DNA of 64,000 bases, taken from NCBI RefSeq assembly GCF_000412695.1, contig NC_021499.1:5704001-5768000 (forward strand), written 5' to 3'. This DNA comes from Pseudomonas resinovorans NBRC 106553 (GTDB lineage Bacteria; Pseudomonadota; Gammaproteobacteria; Pseudomonadales; Pseudomonadaceae). Shown piece by piece: positions 39,083-50,088 of the stretch. The number at the start of each line of letters is the position of its first letter. The first letter of the stretch is position 1. The translations under genes and the position numbers were made by a program. The notes beneath the pieces were generated by a model, which was not told the DNA's origin, searched no databases, and worked only from the letters and a program-made list of their open reading frames with translations.

Positions 39083-40384
39083 TTATTGCAAAGTGTGTTG
39101 CTCGAGAAACTCGCTCGGCTGCCAACCTTCGCGGCTGACCAACCGGTTCAGTTCAACGCGCGGCAAGCGCACGGCGAGCAGTATGTCACCCGCCTCATTG
39201 TGATCCTCGGTCTGCACCGCACCAAGCGCAAAGAATTGCGCCCGTAACCGGCCAAAACGCTGCGGCAGGCACAGGGTACCCACGAACAGATCATCGCCCA
39301 GCAACTCGGCGACCGCCTGCTCCAGCAACTCCACGCCGCTGCCCTCGCGCGCCGAAAGCCAGACCCGCTCGGGCTTGCCATCGGCATCGCGCTGGATGTG
39401 CGGCTCGACGTTCTCCAGGAGGTCGACCTTGTTGTAGACCTCCAGCATTGGCAGCCCTTCGGCACCGATTTCGCCCAGCACCGCCAACACCTGCTCGATC
39501 TGTGCCATGCGCTCGGGCTCATGGGCGTCGATCACATGCAGCAGCAGGTCGGCGTTGGCGGATTCTTCAAGGGTAGCCCGGAAGGCCTCCACCAGCTTGT
39601 GCGGCAGGTGACGAATGAAGCCCACGGTGTCGGCCAGGACCACCGGACCCAGGTCGTCCAGCTCGAGCCGGCGCAAGGTCGGGTCGAGGGTGGCGAACAA
39701 CTGGTCGGCCGCGTAGACCTCGGAGGTGGTCAGGGAATTGAACAGCGTGGACTTGCCGGCGTTGGTATAGCCGACCAGGGAAACCACCGGGATATCCGCG
39801 CGCTTGCGCCCGCGGCGGGCCTGTTCGCGCTGACTGCGCACCTTCTCCAGGCGCTGCTTGATCTGGCGGATGCGTACGCGCAGCAGTCGACGGTCGGTTT
39901 CCAGCTGGGTTTCACCCGGGCCGCGCAGGCCGATACCGCCCTTCTGCCGCTCAAGGTGGGTCCAGCCGCGTACCAGCCGCGTGCTCATGTGCTCAAGCTG
40001 GGCCAGTTCGACCTGCAGCTTGCCCTCGTGGGTCCGGGCGCGCTGGGCGAAGATATCGAGAATCAGACCGGTACGGTCGAGCACCCGGCACTCGAAGGCG
40101 CGCTCGAGGTTGCGCTCCTGACTGGGTGTGAGGGTATGGTTGAAGATGACCAGTTCAGCTTTTTCGGCTTGAACCAGGTCATGCAGCTCGTCGACCTTGC
40201 CGCTACCGATCAGGTACTTGGCCGTTGGCTGGTGACGGGTAACGGAGATGAAAGCCACCGTTTCCGCACCGGCCGAACGTGCAAGTTCCAGGAACTCCTG
40301 CGGGTCTTCGCGCGCCTCGGGATCTTGGCCTTCCAGATGAACCAGGATGGCCCGTTCACCACCACCAGGGCGTTCGAAAAACAA
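39083..40384 (-). CDS. hflX: GTPase HflX, ribosome-splitting factor
   Basis: The 433-residue protein has an N-terminal HflX domain (RSAGAETVAFISVTRHQPTAKYLIGSGKVDEL), a Gly-rich linker GGIGLRGPGETQLETDRR, and a TRAFAC GTPase domain with G1 GYTNAGKSTLFN, G3 DTVGFIRHLP and G4 NKVD. HflX splits stalled or heat-damaged ribosomes. It starts 13 nt after hfq. Confidence 0.97.
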   Translation of the reverse strand: MFFERPGGGERAILVHLEGQDPEAREDPQEFLELARSAGAETVAFISVTRHQPTAKYLIGSGKVDELHDLVQAEKAELVIFNHTLTPSQERNLERAFECRVLDRTGLILDIFAQRARTHEGKLQVELAQLEHMSTRLVRGWTHLERQKGGIGLRGPGETQLETDRRLLRVRIRQIKQRLEKVRSQREQARRGRKRADIPVVSLVGYTNAGKSTLFNSLTTSEVYAADQLFATLDPTLRRLELDDLGPVVLADTVGFIRHLPHKLVEAFRATLEESANADLLLHVIDAHEPERMAQIEQVLAVLGEIGAEGLPMLEVYNKVDLLENVEPHIQRDADGKPERVWLSAREGSGVELLEQAVAELLGDDLFVGTLCLPQRFGRLRAQFFALGAVQTEDHNEAGDILLAVRLPRVELNRLVSREGWQPSEFLEQHTLQ

Positions 40385-40397
40385 AGCAGTCTCCTAT

Positions 40398-40652
40398 TTA
40401 GGCGTTGCCCGGCTCGGGCTGCTCCTGCTCGGAAGCACTCGGCAGGCGTACAGGGCGACTCGGCACCACAGTGGAGATGGCGTGTTTGTAGACCATCTGG
40501 CTGACAGTGTTCTTCAGCAGAATCACGAACTGGTCGAAGGATTCGATCTGGCCTTGCAGCTTGATGCCGTTCACCAGATAGATGGAAACCGGTACGCGTT
40601 CCTTACGCAGGGTATTGAGGTAAGGGTCTTGTAGCGAATGCCCTTTTGACAT
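40398..40652 (-). CDS. hfq: RNA chaperone Hfq
   Basis: The 84-residue protein contains the Sm1 and Sm2 motifs: [41 protein letters not shown] and [15 protein letters not shown], ending in a short acidic tail like the P. aeruginosa protein. It pairs small RNAs with targets and with Crc represses catabolic genes. ATG 40652 follows AAAGGAG. It lies downstream of miaA by 102 nt; hfq promoters in related species lie partly inside miaA. Confidence 0.98.
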   Translation of the reverse strand: MSKGHSLQDPYLNTLRKERVPVSIYLVNGIKLQGQIESFDQFVILLKNTVSQMVYKHAISTVVPSRPVRLPSASEQEQPEPGNA

Positions 40653-40754
40653 GTGCCGCACTCCTTTAGGGAAAAATCGTTTTAGTTTTCAAATGAGAAG
40701 AAAGATGACTGGTATCCACCCTAGCCCCAAGGATAGACGGTAACCAGTAAGGTC

Positions 40755-41729
40755 TCAGTTCAATATGGAGACTGACTTCAGGTATTTCAAGGTACGCGGC
40801 AGATTGTCGCAAGCCAGGCTATCCAACCAGTACAGGTCGGACCAACTGCGCAACCAGGTGAACTGTCGTTTGGCGAGTTGGCGGGTAGCGATGATGCCCC
40901 GTTCTTCCATCTCCGCCCGGGTCAGTCCGCCATCCAGGTAATCCCAGACCTGGCGGTAGCCGACCGCCCTTATCGACGGTAGTCCTGCATGCAAGTCGCT
41001 TCTGCGGCGCAGCGCTTGGACCTCATCGATGAAGCCCTGTTCCAGCATCAGGCGAAATCGTTGCGCAATTCTTTCGTGCAATACCTGACGTTGCGCCGGA
41101 GCGATGGCCAGATGCGCGACAGTATACGGCAAATGCCCCGATCCTGACGCCTCGCCGAGCGCATTCTGCGCAGCCTGCCGCTGTCGATGGGCGGTCATGC
41201 TGAGTCCGCTGACCTTGTACACCTCCAGCGCCCGGGTAAGGCGCTGGGGATCATTGGGGTGAATGCGGGCGGCCGACTCCGGGTCCACCGCCGCCAACTC
41301 ACGATGCAGCGCAGCCCAGCCTTCGCGGGCGGCGCGGGCTTCCAGCTCGGCGCGCACCTCGGGATCCGCGCTGGGCATGTCCGCCAGACCTTCGAGCAAG
41401 GCCTTGTAATAGAGCATGGTGCCACCCACCAGCAGCGGAATCCGGCCCCGACCGCTGATTTCGGCCATGGCCGCCAGGGCGTCGGCACGAAACTCCGCGG
41501 CCGAGTAACTCTCGGCGGGATCGCGGATATCGATCAGGCGGTGGGGGAATTCGGCCAGGGTCGCCTTGTCCGGCTTGGCCGTTCCTATATCCATGTCGCG
41601 GTAGATCAGCGCCGAATCGACGCTGACCAGCTCACAGGGCAGGGTACGCGCGAGTTCCAGCGCCAGGTCGGTCTTGCCGGCGGCGGTGGGACCCATGAGG
41701 AAGATTGCCGGCGGCAGGCGTTCAGCCAT
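40755..41729 (-). CDS. miaA: tRNA dimethylallyltransferase MiaA
   Basis: The 324-residue enzyme adds the isopentenyl group to A37 of UNN-reading tRNAs. P-loop [32 protein letters not shown] and the DSAxxYR motif are visible, as is [21 protein letters not shown]. The ATG at 41729 ([15 protein letters not shown]) is chosen; the reported longer start is a TTG two codons earlier. It starts 2 nt after mutL. Confidence 0.97.
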   Translation of the reverse strand: MAERLPPAIFLMGPTAAGKTDLALELARTLPCELVSVDSALIYRDMDIGTAKPDKATLAEFPHRLIDIRDPAESYSAAEFRADALAAMAEISGRGRIPLLVGGTMLYYKALLEGLADMPSADPEVRAELEARAAREGWAALHRELAAVDPESAARIHPNDPQRLTRALEVYKVSGLSMTAHRQRQAAQNALGEASGSGHLPYTVAHLAIAPAQRQVLHERIAQRFRLMLEQGFIDEVQALRRRSDLHAGLPSIRAVGYRQVWDYLDGGLTRAEMEERGIIATRQLAKRQFTWLRSWSDLYWLDSLACDNLPRTLKYLKSVSILN

Positions 41730-41731
41730 CG

Positions 41732-43612
41732 TCAACGACCGCGCAGGAACAGCTTGTCCAGCTCATCCATGCCCAATTGGGTCCAGGTCGGACGCCCATG
41801 GTTGCACTGGCCGCTGCGCTCGGTGTGTTCCATGTCCCGCAGCAGGGCATTCATCTCCGGCTGGGTGAGGCGGCGATTGGCGCGCACGGCGCCGTGGCAG
41901 GCCATGGTCCCCAGGAGTTCGTTCAGGTGCGCCTGGATGCGGTCGCTGGTGCCGTACTCCAGCAGGTCGGACAGCACGTCGCGCACCAGCTGCGAGGCCT
42001 CGGCCTGCTTCAGCAGCGCGGGAATCTGCCGGATCGCCAGGGTTTCCGGACCGAGGCGCTGCAGCTCGAAGCCCAGGCGACGGAACCACTCGCCGTGTTC
42101 TTCCGCGCAATCGGCCTCGCGCTGGCTCACCGCGATGGATTCGGGCACCAGCAGCGGCTGCCCCTTGAGCCCTTCACTGGCCATGGCCACTTTCAGGCGC
42201 TCGTAGGTAATGCGCTCATGGGCCGCGTGCATGTCCACCAGCACCAGTCCGAGGGCGTTTTCCGCCAGGATGTAGATACCCTTGAGCTGGGCCAGCGCAT
42301 AGCCCAGGGGCGGGATATCGCCCTGGGATTCCGGCAGCGCAGCCGGGGCGGAGCCCGTCGGCAGCGGCGCGAAGTATTCGCGGTAGGCGCCCTGGGCCTC
42401 GGCAATCGGCACCACGGGCTGCGGACGGGGCGCCTGGTAGCCGGCGCCAGCCGGAGGACGCCAGGACGGTTCGGCCGTCGGTCGCTCCAGCACATTGGCG
42501 GCGAGGCTCATCTCGCCCTGCGGGCCGAACTCGCCGGCGGCGATGCCGGTGGGACGCACCACCGCGTCGGTGGCGGCCGGCGCGGCCAGTTGATCCTCGG
42601 GACGCACCTCGCCCAGCGCGCGATGCAGCGTGCCGTAGAGGAAGTCATGCACCATGCGCCCGTCGCGGAAGCGCACTTCGTGCTTGGTCGGGTGCACGTT
42701 GACGTCGACCACCGCCGGATCGACCTCGAAGAACAGCACGAACGTCGGGTGCCGGCCGTTGTAGAGCACGTCGCGGTAGGCCTGGCGCACGGCATGGGCC
42801 ACCAGTTTGTCGCGCACCATGCGCCCGTTCACGTAGAAGTACTGCAGGTCCGCCTGGCTGCGGGAGAAGGTCGGCAGGCCGACCCAGCCCCAGAGGTGCA
42901 GGCCATTGCGCTCCACTTCGATGGGCAGCGCCTGCTCGAGGAAGGCCGGGCCGCAGACGGTGGCCACGCGGCGGGCACGGGCGATGGCGTCGCGCGCCTC
43001 GTGCAGGGCGAAGATGGTCTTGCCGTTATGGCGCAGGTTGAAGGCCACGTCGAAGCGGGCCAGGGCCAGGCGCTTGATGACTTCCTGCAGGTGGTCGAAC
43101 TCGGTCTTCTCCGCGCGCAGGAACTTGCGCCGCGCCGGGGTATTGAAGAACAGGTCGCGCACCTCCACCGAGGTGCCCACGGGGTGTGCGGCGGGTTGCA
43201 CCCGCGCTTCCATGTCGCGGCCTTCGGTTTCCACCTGCCAGGCCTGGTCGGCGTCGGCGGTGCGCGAGGTCATGGTCAGGCGCGCCACCGAACTGATGGA
43301 CGCCAGGGCCTCGCCCCGGAAGCCGAGGCTCATCACCCGTTCCAGGTCTTCCAGGTCGCGGATCTTGCTGGTGGCGTGACGGGCCAGCGCCAGGGGCAGG
43401 TCTTCGGCGGGGATGCCGCCGCCGTCGTCGCGCACCCGCAACAGCTTGATGCCGCCCTGCTCCACGTCGACGTCAATGCGCCGAGCGCCTGCATCGAGGC
43501 TGTTCTCCAGCAATTCCTTGATGACTGACGCCGGGCGTTCGACCACTTCACCGGCGGCAATCTGGTTCGCCAGCCGCGGCGTGAGCAGCTGGATGCGGGG
43601 CAATTCACTCAT
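41732..43612 (-). CDS. mutL: DNA mismatch repair protein MutL
   Basis: The 626-residue protein has an N-terminal GHKL ATPase with [37 protein letters not shown] and [15 protein letters not shown], a Pro-rich linker (about 340-430) and a C-terminal dimerisation domain. The latter contains [12 protein letters not shown], matching the endonuclease metal motif DQHA(X)2E(X)4E, which agrees with Pseudomonas lacking MutH. Start overlaps the amiB stop by four bases (ATGA). Confidence 0.98.
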   Translation of the reverse strand: MSELPRIQLLTPRLANQIAAGEVVERPASVIKELLENSLDAGARRIDVDVEQGGIKLLRVRDDGGGIPAEDLPLALARHATSKIRDLEDLERVMSLGFRGEALASISSVARLTMTSRTADADQAWQVETEGRDMEARVQPAAHPVGTSVEVRDLFFNTPARRKFLRAEKTEFDHLQEVIKRLALARFDVAFNLRHNGKTIFALHEARDAIARARRVATVCGPAFLEQALPIEVERNGLHLWGWVGLPTFSRSQADLQYFYVNGRMVRDKLVAHAVRQAYRDVLYNGRHPTFVLFFEVDPAVVDVNVHPTKHEVRFRDGRMVHDFLYGTLHRALGEVRPEDQLAAPAATDAVVRPTGIAAGEFGPQGEMSLAANVLERPTAEPSWRPPAGAGYQAPRPQPVVPIAEAQGAYREYFAPLPTGSAPAALPESQGDIPPLGYALAQLKGIYILAENALGLVLVDMHAAHERITYERLKVAMASEGLKGQPLLVPESIAVSQREADCAEEHGEWFRRLGFELQRLGPETLAIRQIPALLKQAEASQLVRDVLSDLLEYGTSDRIQAHLNELLGTMACHGAVRANRRLTQPEMNALLRDMEHTERSGQCNHGRPTWTQLGMDELDKLFLRGR

Positions 43613-45054
43613 GGCTGGGCCGCCAGAGCCGCGGCGGGAATCTTGAGGGTCTGGCCGGCCTTGAGGTTGTCGCTGGTCAGGGAGTTGGCCTTGCGCAGGG
43701 TGGCCATGCTCACTTCGTAGCGCTGGGCGATCAGCGCCAGGCTCTCGCCGGAGGTCACCAGGTGTTCACGGGGCCCCATGGCGATCTTGCCCTGGTCACG
43801 CAGCATGGCGATGTAGGTGCCGGGCGGCGGGTTCTGCTGGAAGAACTGCTTCACGCCGGTCCTGATCGAGCGCGCCAGCGCCTGCTGGTGGCTCGGGCTC
43901 GCCAGTTTCTGGGATTCGTTGTGGTTGGAGATGAATCCGGTTTCCACCAGGATCGAGGGGATGTCCGGGGATTTCAGCACCATGAAGCCGGCCTGTTCCA
44001 CGCGGCGCTTGTGCAGCGAAGTCACCTGGCCGACGTTGGACAGCACCTTCTGCCCGACATTGAGGCTGGAGGACATGGTCGCGGTCATCGACAGGTCCAG
44101 CAGCACACCGGCCAGCATGCGGTCCTTGTCATCCAGGCTGACGCTGCCCACGCCGCCGATCAGGTCGGAGCGGTTTTCGTTGTCGGCCAGCCAGCGTGCG
44201 GTTTCCGAGGTGGCGCCACGGTCCGACAGGGCGAACACCGAGGCACCGAAGGCGCTGCGACTGGGCGCGGCATCGGCGTGGATGGAGACGAACAGGTCGG
44301 CGCCCTTCTTACGGGCGATCTCGGTGCGCTTGCGCAGCGGGATGAAGTAGTCGCCGGTACGCACCAGCTCACCACGGAAACCCTTCTCCTGGTTGATCTG
44401 CCGCTGCAGCTCCTTGGCAATCGCCAGGGTCACGTTCTTCTCGTGCTGGCCCTTGGGCCCGAGGGCGCCGGGGTCTTCACCACCATGGCCGGCGTCGATG
44501 GCGATCACGATGTCGCGCTTGCCACCCGGAACCGGCGGCAGGTTGCTCGGCGCCGGCTGGGTCGGGGTGACCGGGGGTTGCGGCGTGCTCGGTGCGACCG
44601 CTACCCGAGGCGCGGTGGCTTCGCCGGCGGCCTCCGGATCGAACAGGTCCACCACCAGGCGGTTGCCGTATTGCTGGTTGGGCGCCAGGGAGAAGCTCTT
44701 GGGCGTCACCGACGTGGAGACGTCGATCACCACGCGCAGGTCAGTGGGGCTGCGCTGGGCGGAGCGGACGCTGGTGATCGGCGTGTTGCTGAGGGACAGC
44801 TGCTCCAGCTTGGTGGCCAGCTGGGCGCCGTTGATGTCGATGACGATGCGATTGGGCGACGTCAGCGTGAACACCGAATGCTGCACGGGCCCGGACAGGT
44901 CGAAGACCAGCCGCGTGTTGTCGGGAGCTCGCCACAGGCGCACCCCGCGAACCTCCGCGGCGGCCAGGACATCAGCGGCGAACGCCGCAAGCAGAACCCC
45001 AATCCCGGCAAACAGTGCGCGCGAGCGCATACCCCACCCCATCTTTGTTTTCAT
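43609..45054 (-). CDS. amiB: N-acetylmuramoyl-L-alanine amidase AmiB
   Basis: This exported protein of about 481 residues has a signal peptide ([22 protein letters not shown]), an AMIN targeting domain (about 40-140), an amidase_3 zinc domain with [13 protein letters not shown], the Glu in [10 protein letters not shown] and the His in [10 protein letters not shown], and one C-terminal LysM ([20 protein letters not shown]). It splits septal peptidoglycan for daughter separation, usually activated by EnvC/NlpD. ATG 45054 overlaps the tsaE stop (ATGA), which supports it over starts at 45042 and 45030. Confidence 0.95.
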   Translation of the reverse strand: MKTKMGWGMRSRALFAGIGVLLAAFAADVLAAAEVRGVRLWRAPDNTRLVFDLSGPVQHSVFTLTSPNRIVIDINGAQLATKLEQLSLSNTPITSVRSAQRSPTDLRVVIDVSTSVTPKSFSLAPNQQYGNRLVVDLFDPEAAGEATAPRVAVAPSTPQPPVTPTQPAPSNLPPVPGGKRDIVIAIDAGHGGEDPGALGPKGQHEKNVTLAIAKELQRQINQEKGFRGELVRTGDYFIPLRKRTEIARKKGADLFVSIHADAAPSRSAFGASVFALSDRGATSETARWLADNENRSDLIGGVGSVSLDDKDRMLAGVLLDLSMTATMSSSLNVGQKVLSNVGQVTSLHKRRVEQAGFMVLKSPDIPSILVETGFISNHNESQKLASPSHQQALARSIRTGVKQFFQQNPPPGTYIAMLRDQGKIAMGPREHLVTSGESLALIAQRYEVSMATLRKANSLTSDNLKAGQTLKIPAAALAAQP

Positions 45055-45518
45055 GCTCCCAAGGCCAGGGCGGCACACCATGCTTCGCCACGCGCTGTGT
45101 GTGGCGTGAAACGCAGCGAACGGCCGCCCGCTTGCGGCGTAATGTTAATGTCCAGGTCGGCCTTTGGCAAAACGCCGACGCCTCGCTGAGGCCACTCGAT
45201 CAGGCACAGGACATCGCCGTCGAAGTAATCGCGGATGCCCATAAATTCCAGTTCTTCCGGGTCGGCCAGACGGTATAGATCGAAATGGAAGGCGCGCTTG
45301 TCACCTATTTCATAAGGCTCGACCAGGGTGAAGGTGGGGCTCTTCACCGCCCCGGCATGGCCCAGCCCCCGCAGCAGGCCGCGAGATAGCGTGGTCTTGC
45401 CCGCTCCCAGGTCGCCATGCAGGTAGAGGATGCCGCGCCCTCCGGTAACGGTGGCCAGGCGGGCCCCGAGGGCCATCATGGCGTCCTCGCCCTCGGCATG
45501 CAGGATCACTTCAGGCAC
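45051..45518 (-). CDS. tsaE: tRNA threonylcarbamoyladenosine biosynthesis ATPase TsaE
   Basis: The 155-residue P-loop protein has GDLGAGKTTLSRGLL (Walker A), KSPTFTLVEPYE and FHFDLYRLADPEELEFMG, the complete TsaE signature. With TsaB and TsaD it installs t6A on ANN-reading tRNAs. Its start overlaps the preceding nnr gene by 13 nt, and its end overlaps amiB, so it sits inside a tightly packed unit nnr-tsaE-amiB-mutL-miaA-hfq. Confidence 0.97.
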   Translation of the reverse strand: MPEVILHAEGEDAMMALGARLATVTGGRGILYLHGDLGAGKTTLSRGLLRGLGHAGAVKSPTFTLVEPYEIGDKRAFHFDLYRLADPEELEFMGIRDYFDGDVLCLIEWPQRGVGVLPKADLDINITPQAGGRSLRFTPHTARGEAWCAALALGA

Positions 45519-47005
45519 GGTGCAAACTCCTCGAGCAACTGACGAATGGTCGGAATCAGGTCACTGGCCGCCAGCCCCCGCCCCTGACGGGCCAGGCTCT
45601 CGCCCGCGTGGGCATGCAGCCAGACGGCCAGGCAGGTGGCGGCGTAGCCGTCCATGCCTTGGGCCAGCAGGGCGCCGATCAGCCCGGCGAGCACGTCGCC
45701 AAGCCCGGCGCCGGCCATCACTGGATGGCCTCGGTCGCACAGCGCGATGCGGCCATCGGAGGCGGCCACCAGACTACCGGCCCCCTTGAGCAGCACAACA
45801 GCGTCGAAACGTCGCGCCAAGGCCAGGACCGCGCGCGGTCGGTCCGCCTGCACCTCGGCCGTGGAAATGCCCAGCAGGCGCGCGGCCTCGCCCGGATGGG
45901 GGGTGATCACGCAGCGGCCACCCAGACGGATCTCGCCGCCGGCCAGCAGATTGAGCGCATCGGCATCCCAGACCTGGGGCACGGCCAGGCCGGCGACCGC
46001 GCTGAGCAGGCTACGGCCCCAGGCCCCCTGCCCCAGGCCCGGCCCCAGCACCAGTACATCGGCTTTCTCCGCCAGGCCCAGCAACTGGTTGGCGGAGCTC
46101 ACCCCGGCGCACATCACTTCCGGACGTCGCGCCAGGGCGGCTGCTACATGTTCAGGCCGGGTTGCCAGGGACACCAGCCCGGCGCCGCTGCGCAGGGCGC
46201 TTTCCGCCGAGAGCAGCGCCGCACCACCCAGGCCGCGATCCCCGCCCACCACCAGCAGGTGGCCGAACTGCCCCTTGTGTGCGGTGCGCGGGCGCGGCGC
46301 AAGACGCTGCAGGCTGCCTACCGCCATGCGCTCGGCGACCCTTGGCGTCGCCGCGACCAGCGCCGGATCGGCCTGGAGGTCATCGAACACCAGCTCACCC
46401 ACCTGGTTTGGCGCGTCGGCGGTGAACAGGCCGAGCTTGAGGCCGATGAAACTGACCGTCAGGTCCGCCCGCACGGCGACACCCAGCATGCGGCCGGTAT
46501 CCGCGCAGAGGCCGGAGGGAATGTCCACGGCCAGCACCGGCAAGCCGCTGGCGTTGAGCAGGCGAATGGCCTGGGCGTAGGGTTCGCGCACCGCCCCGGA
46601 CAGACCGGTGCCCAGCAGTGCGTCCACCACCACGCCTTCCAGCACCGTGCATTCGGTCCAGGGCTGGATCTGGTTGCCGGCGGCGACGGCCTCGTCCTTC
46701 GCCAGGGCGGCGTCGCCCACCAGCGCATCGGCCGCGCCCACCGCGAGGAGCTTCACCCGCCAGCCGGCACGCAAGGCCAGGGCGGCCACCAGGTAACCAT
46801 CGCCGGCATTGTTGCCCTTGCCGACCAGCACACTGACGCAACCCGCCTCCGGCCAGCGGCGGCGCAGGGCTCGCCAGGTGGCGTGGGCGGCGCGCCGCAT
46901 CAGTTCGAAACCGGGAGTTCCGGCCGCGATCAGGCGCGCGTCGAGGTCCCGCACCTGGGCGGCGGAGTGGAGCGAAATGGGCAGGTCGTCGCGCGAAGCA
47001 AGCAT
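45506..47005 (-). CDS. nnr: Bifunctional NAD(P)H-hydrate repair enzyme
   Basis: The 499-residue fusion has an N-terminal YjeF_N epimerase domain (VLVGKGNNAGDGYLVAALAL, VVDALLGTGLSG, VDIPSGLCADTGRMLG) and a C-terminal ribokinase-like dehydratase domain (GHLLVVGGDRGLGGAALL, VITPHPGEAARLLG, MAGAGLGDVLAGLIGALLAQG). It restores NAD(P)H from its damaged hydrated form. It is divergent from queG across 68 nt, which must hold both promoters. Confidence 0.96.
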   Translation of the reverse strand: MLASRDDLPISLHSAAQVRDLDARLIAAGTPGFELMRRAAHATWRALRRRWPEAGCVSVLVGKGNNAGDGYLVAALALRAGWRVKLLAVGAADALVGDAALAKDEAVAAGNQIQPWTECTVLEGVVVDALLGTGLSGAVREPYAQAIRLLNASGLPVLAVDIPSGLCADTGRMLGVAVRADLTVSFIGLKLGLFTADAPNQVGELVFDDLQADPALVAATPRVAERMAVGSLQRLAPRPRTAHKGQFGHLLVVGGDRGLGGAALLSAESALRSGAGLVSLATRPEHVAAALARRPEVMCAGVSSANQLLGLAEKADVLVLGPGLGQGAWGRSLLSAVAGLAVPQVWDADALNLLAGGEIRLGGRCVITPHPGEAARLLGISTAEVQADRPRAVLALARRFDAVVLLKGAGSLVAASDGRIALCDRGHPVMAGAGLGDVLAGLIGALLAQGMDGYAATCLAVWLHAHAGESLARQGRGLAASDLIPTIRQLLEEFAPCLK

Positions 47006-47073
47006 CGGATTCGGCTGGGGCAGTGAGGTCTGGCAGAATTATATCCACCTCGGTACCGGTTTCCCGCCCCAGA

Positions 47074-48156
47074 ATGAGCCTTTCCACGCAAGAACTCGCC
47101 ACGCTGGCCCAATCCATCAAGGAATGGGGGCGCGAACTCGGCTTCCAGCAAGTGGGCATCAGCGGTGTCGAACTGGGCGAGCACGAGGCCCACCTGCAAC
47201 GCTGGCTGGACGCCGGCTACCAGGGCGAGATGGACTACATGGCCGCCCATGGCAGCAAGCGCTCCCACCCGGACGAACTGGTGCCCGGCACCCTGCGGGT
47301 GATCTCCCTGCGCATGGACTACCTGGCCGGCGACACCCGCATGGCCCAGGTGCTGGGACAGCCGGAGAAGGCCTACGTTTCCCGCTACGCCCTGGGCCGC
47401 GACTACCACAAGCTGATCCGCAAGCGCCTGCAGCAGCTGGCCGAGCGCATCGAACAGGCCGTCGGGCCGTTCAGCTACCGCGCCTTCGTCGACAGCGCAC
47501 CGGTGCTGGAGAAAGCCATCGCCGAGCAGGCGGGGCTTGGCTGGATCGGCAAGAACACCCTGGTGCTCAACCGCAAGGCCGGCAGCTACTTCTTCCTCGG
47601 CGAGCTGTTCGTCGACGCGCCCCTCCCGGTGGATGAGCCCCACGGCAGCGAGCATTGCGGACGCTGTTCGGCCTGCCTGGACATCTGCCCGACCGCCGCC
47701 TTCGTCGGCCCCTACCAGCTCGATGCCCGGCGCTGCATTTCCTACCTGACCATCGAGTACAAGGGCAGCATTCCCGAAGAGCTGCGCCCGCTCATCGGCA
47801 ACCGGGTCTTCGGTTGCGACGACTGCCAGATGGTCTGCCCCTGGAACCGCTTCGCCCGCCCATCGGGTGAAGGCGACTTCCAGCCACGCCACGGCCTGGA
47901 CAACGCCGAGTTGGCCGAGCTGTTCCGCTGGAGCGAAGAGGAGTTCCTCAGCCGCACCGAAGGCTCGCCGCTACGCCGCGCCGGCTACGAGCGCTGGCTG
48001 CGCAACCTGGCGGTAGGACTGGGCAATGCGCCCTCGAGCATTCCGGTACTGGAGGCCCTGCACCTGCGCCGCGAGCATCCCTCGGCTCTGGTGCGCGAGC
48101 ATGTGGAGTGGGCGCTGGCCCGGCACCGGGCCAGCGCGCGCGACGTCAGATCTTGA
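47074..48156 (+). CDS. queG: Epoxyqueuosine reductase QueG
   Basis: The 360-residue protein reduces epoxyqueuosine to queuosine in tRNA. Two 4Fe-4S ligand sets are present: [18 protein letters not shown] and [15 protein letters not shown]. Cobalamin-binding segments ([37 protein letters not shown]) precede them and a HEAT-like end follows ([20 protein letters not shown]). ATG 47074 ([14 protein letters not shown]) fits the family. Its last 11 bases overlap the convergent orn gene. Confidence 0.96.
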   Translation: MSLSTQELATLAQSIKEWGRELGFQQVGISGVELGEHEAHLQRWLDAGYQGEMDYMAAHGSKRSHPDELVPGTLRVISLRMDYLAGDTRMAQVLGQPEKAYVSRYALGRDYHKLIRKRLQQLAERIEQAVGPFSYRAFVDSAPVLEKAIAEQAGLGWIGKNTLVLNRKAGSYFFLGELFVDAPLPVDEPHGSEHCGRCSACLDICPTAAFVGPYQLDARRCISYLTIEYKGSIPEELRPLIGNRVFGCDDCQMVCPWNRFARPSGEGDFQPRHGLDNAELAELFRWSEEEFLSRTEGSPLRRAGYERWLRNLAVGLGNAPSSIPVLEALHLRREHPSALVREHVEWALARHRASARDVRS

Positions 48157-48688
48157 AGAAGTGTTCGCGGTAGTGCTGCAGCTCGGCAATCGAGTCGCGG
48201 ATATCGTCCAGCGCCAGGTGGGTGCTGCTCTTCTTCACCCCGTCGCGTACTGCCGGCGCCCAGCGCGCGGCCAGCTCCTTGACGGTGGAAACGTCCAGGT
48301 TGCGGTAGTGGAAGTAGGCTTCCAGCTGCGGCATGTGGCGATAGAGGAAGCGGCGGTCCTGGCAGATGCTGTTGCCGCAGATCGGCGACTTGCCCTTGGG
48401 CACCCATTGCTCGAGGAAAGCCAGCGTCTGGGCTTCGGCTTCGGCAGCGCTGATGCGGCTGTCACGCACACGCTGGGTCAGGCCGCTCTGGCCGTGCTGG
48501 CGGGTGTTCCACTCGTCCATGCCGGCGAGGATCTCGTCGCTCTGGTGGATGGCGATGGTCGGCCCCTCGGCCAGCACGTTGAGGTCGCTGTCGGTGACGA
48601 TGGTGGCCATCTCGATGATGACGTCCGTGTCCGGGTTCAGGCCGGTCATTTCCAGATCGATCCAGATCAGGTTCAGGGCATTGGGCAT
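48146..48688 (-). CDS. orn: Oligoribonuclease
   Basis: The 180-residue DEDDh exonuclease has [17 protein letters not shown] (first Asp and Glu), [20 protein letters not shown] and a C-terminal [22 protein letters not shown] with the His and last Asp. It degrades diribonucleotides including pGpG, the last step of c-di-GMP removal, and is essential in many pseudomonads. ATG 48688 follows GGAG. Confidence 0.98.
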   Translation of the reverse strand: MPNALNLIWIDLEMTGLNPDTDVIIEMATIVTDSDLNVLAEGPTIAIHQSDEILAGMDEWNTRQHGQSGLTQRVRDSRISAAEAEAQTLAFLEQWVPKGKSPICGNSICQDRRFLYRHMPQLEAYFHYRNLDVSTVKELAARWAPAVRDGVKKSSTHLALDDIRDSIAELQHYREHFFKI

Positions 48689-48723
48689 AGTCGGTCTCCA
48701 GGGCAAGACGCGCATTCTAGCTC

Positions 48724-48921
48724 AGAGCCTATCCACGATTTGCTGCGCGTCGGCCCTGCTGCGTTAAAAGCAGGCTCGGAATGCTCATTTACAGCTGTAA
48801 ACTCCGCTTCCTCGCCTGTTTGATTCGCTGGCGCTCACCCTGTGGGCCAGCCTGCGGCTGTTACTCCCGTTGGTCGTTGCGCCTTGCATGACTCTAGCTC
48901 GCGAAATCGTGAACCGGCTCT
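48724..48921. mobile_element. MITE-like element between orn and rsgA
   Basis: Ends AGAGCCTATCCACGATTT and, inverted, AGAGCCGGTTCACGATTT match at 14 of 18 positions. An 8-bp direct repeat TCTAGCTC occurs at 48716-48723 and again inside the right end at 48893-48900. The core GAATGCTCATTTACA-GCT-GTAAACT is shared with the element at 5748-5894. No credible ORF. It fills most of the orn-rsgA gap. Confidence 0.75.
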
Positions 48922-48982
48922 TGGAGCCTGAGGATGTGGGCCGCGTGCTAAACTCGCGCGGTTTTTTCCAAGCGGAACCACC

Positions 48983-50014
48983 ATGGCCAAACGCCAACTG
49001 ACACGCCGGCAAAGCTGGCGCATCGAGAAGATTCAGGAAGAGCGCGCTGCTCGTGCAGCCAAGCGGGAGTCGCGCGCGGTCGAAGAACTCGAAGGCGGCG
49101 ACCTCGGCCCCGAGCAGACCGGCCTGGTAATCGCCCACTTCGGCGTCCAGGTGGAGGTCGAGGCCCTGGAAGGCGATCAGGCCGGCCAGATCATGCGCTG
49201 CCACCTGCGCGCCAACCTGCCGCCGCTGGTGACCGGCGACCGCGTGGTCTGGCGCTCCGGCAACCAGGGCATTGGCGTGATCGTGGCTCAACTGCCGCGC
49301 ACGTCGGAGCTTTGCCGCCCGGACATGCGCGGCGTGCTCAAGCCGGTGGCGGCCAACGTCGACCAGATCGTCATCGTCTTCGCCCCCCTGCCCCATCCCC
49401 ACGCCAACCTGATCGACCGCTACCTGATCGCCGCCGAGCATGCCGGCATCCGCCCGCTGCTGCTGCTGAACAAGGCCGACCTGGTGGATGACGAGAACGG
49501 CGCCATGCTCGACGCGCTGCTCGGCGTCTACCGGGATCTGGGCTATCCGCTGCTGGAAGTCTCGGCCAGCCAGGGCGGCGGCATGGAAGACCTGATGACG
49601 CGGCTCGACGGCCATATCAGCGTGTTCGTCGGCCAGTCCGGGGTGGGCAAGTCATCCCTGGTCAACAGCCTGCTCCCGGGGGTGGATACCCGTGTCGGCC
49701 CCCTCTCCGAACTCACCGGCAAGGGCACCCACACCACCACCACCGCGCGGCTGTTCCACTTCCCCGGCGGCGGCGAGCTGATCGACTCCCCCGGTATCCG
49801 CGAATTCGGCCTGGGCCATGTCAGCCGTGACGACGTGGAAGCCGGCTTCATCGAGTTCAACGAGCTGATCGGCACCTGCCGCTTCCGCGACTGCAAGCAC
49901 GACCGCGAGCCCGGCTGCGCGCTGCTCAAGGCCCTGGAAGACGGCCGCGTGCACCCGCAACGCATGGCGAGCTATCGGCATATTCTCGCCAGCATGCCCG
50001 AGAGCGAGTATTGA
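48983..50014 (+). CDS. rsgA: Ribosome small subunit-dependent GTPase RsgA
   Basis: The 343-residue protein has an OB domain (about 35-110), a circularly permuted GTPase where G4 ([11 protein letters not shown]) precedes G1 ([16 protein letters not shown]) and G3 ([15 protein letters not shown]), and a C-terminal zinc motif [14 protein letters not shown]. It acts late in 30S maturation. The Lys/Arg-rich N-terminus is typical of gammaproteobacteria. Confidence 0.97.
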   Translation: MAKRQLTRRQSWRIEKIQEERAARAAKRESRAVEELEGGDLGPEQTGLVIAHFGVQVEVEALEGDQAGQIMRCHLRANLPPLVTGDRVVWRSGNQGIGVIVAQLPRTSELCRPDMRGVLKPVAANVDQIVIVFAPLPHPHANLIDRYLIAAEHAGIRPLLLLNKADLVDDENGAMLDALLGVYRDLGYPLLEVSASQGGGMEDLMTRLDGHISVFVGQSGVGKSSLVNSLLPGVDTRVGPLSELTGKGTHTTTTARLFHFPGGGELIDSPGIREFGLGHVSRDDVEAGFIEFNELIGTCRFRDCKHDREPGCALLKALEDGRVHPQRMASYRHILASMPESEY

Positions 50015-50043
50015 GCCTCGGGCCGACTTGATCGCCAGAAATG

Positions 50044-50074
50044 AAAAAGGCCACGCAATGCGTGGCCTTTTTTT
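50044..50074. terminator. Bidirectional terminator between rsgA and motB
   Basis: AAAAAGGCCACGC-AAT-GCGTGGCCTTTTTTT: 13-bp stem with a long T-run for rsgA and an A-run serving motB. Confidence 0.95.
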
Positions 50075-50088
50075 CATTCCCGACGGAA

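Noticed and set aside
48716..48900. TCTAGCTC direct repeats as target duplication defining a 169-bp element
   Set aside because: The better inverted ends extend to 48921 and enclose the right copy, so the direct repeat is more likely internal or accidental.
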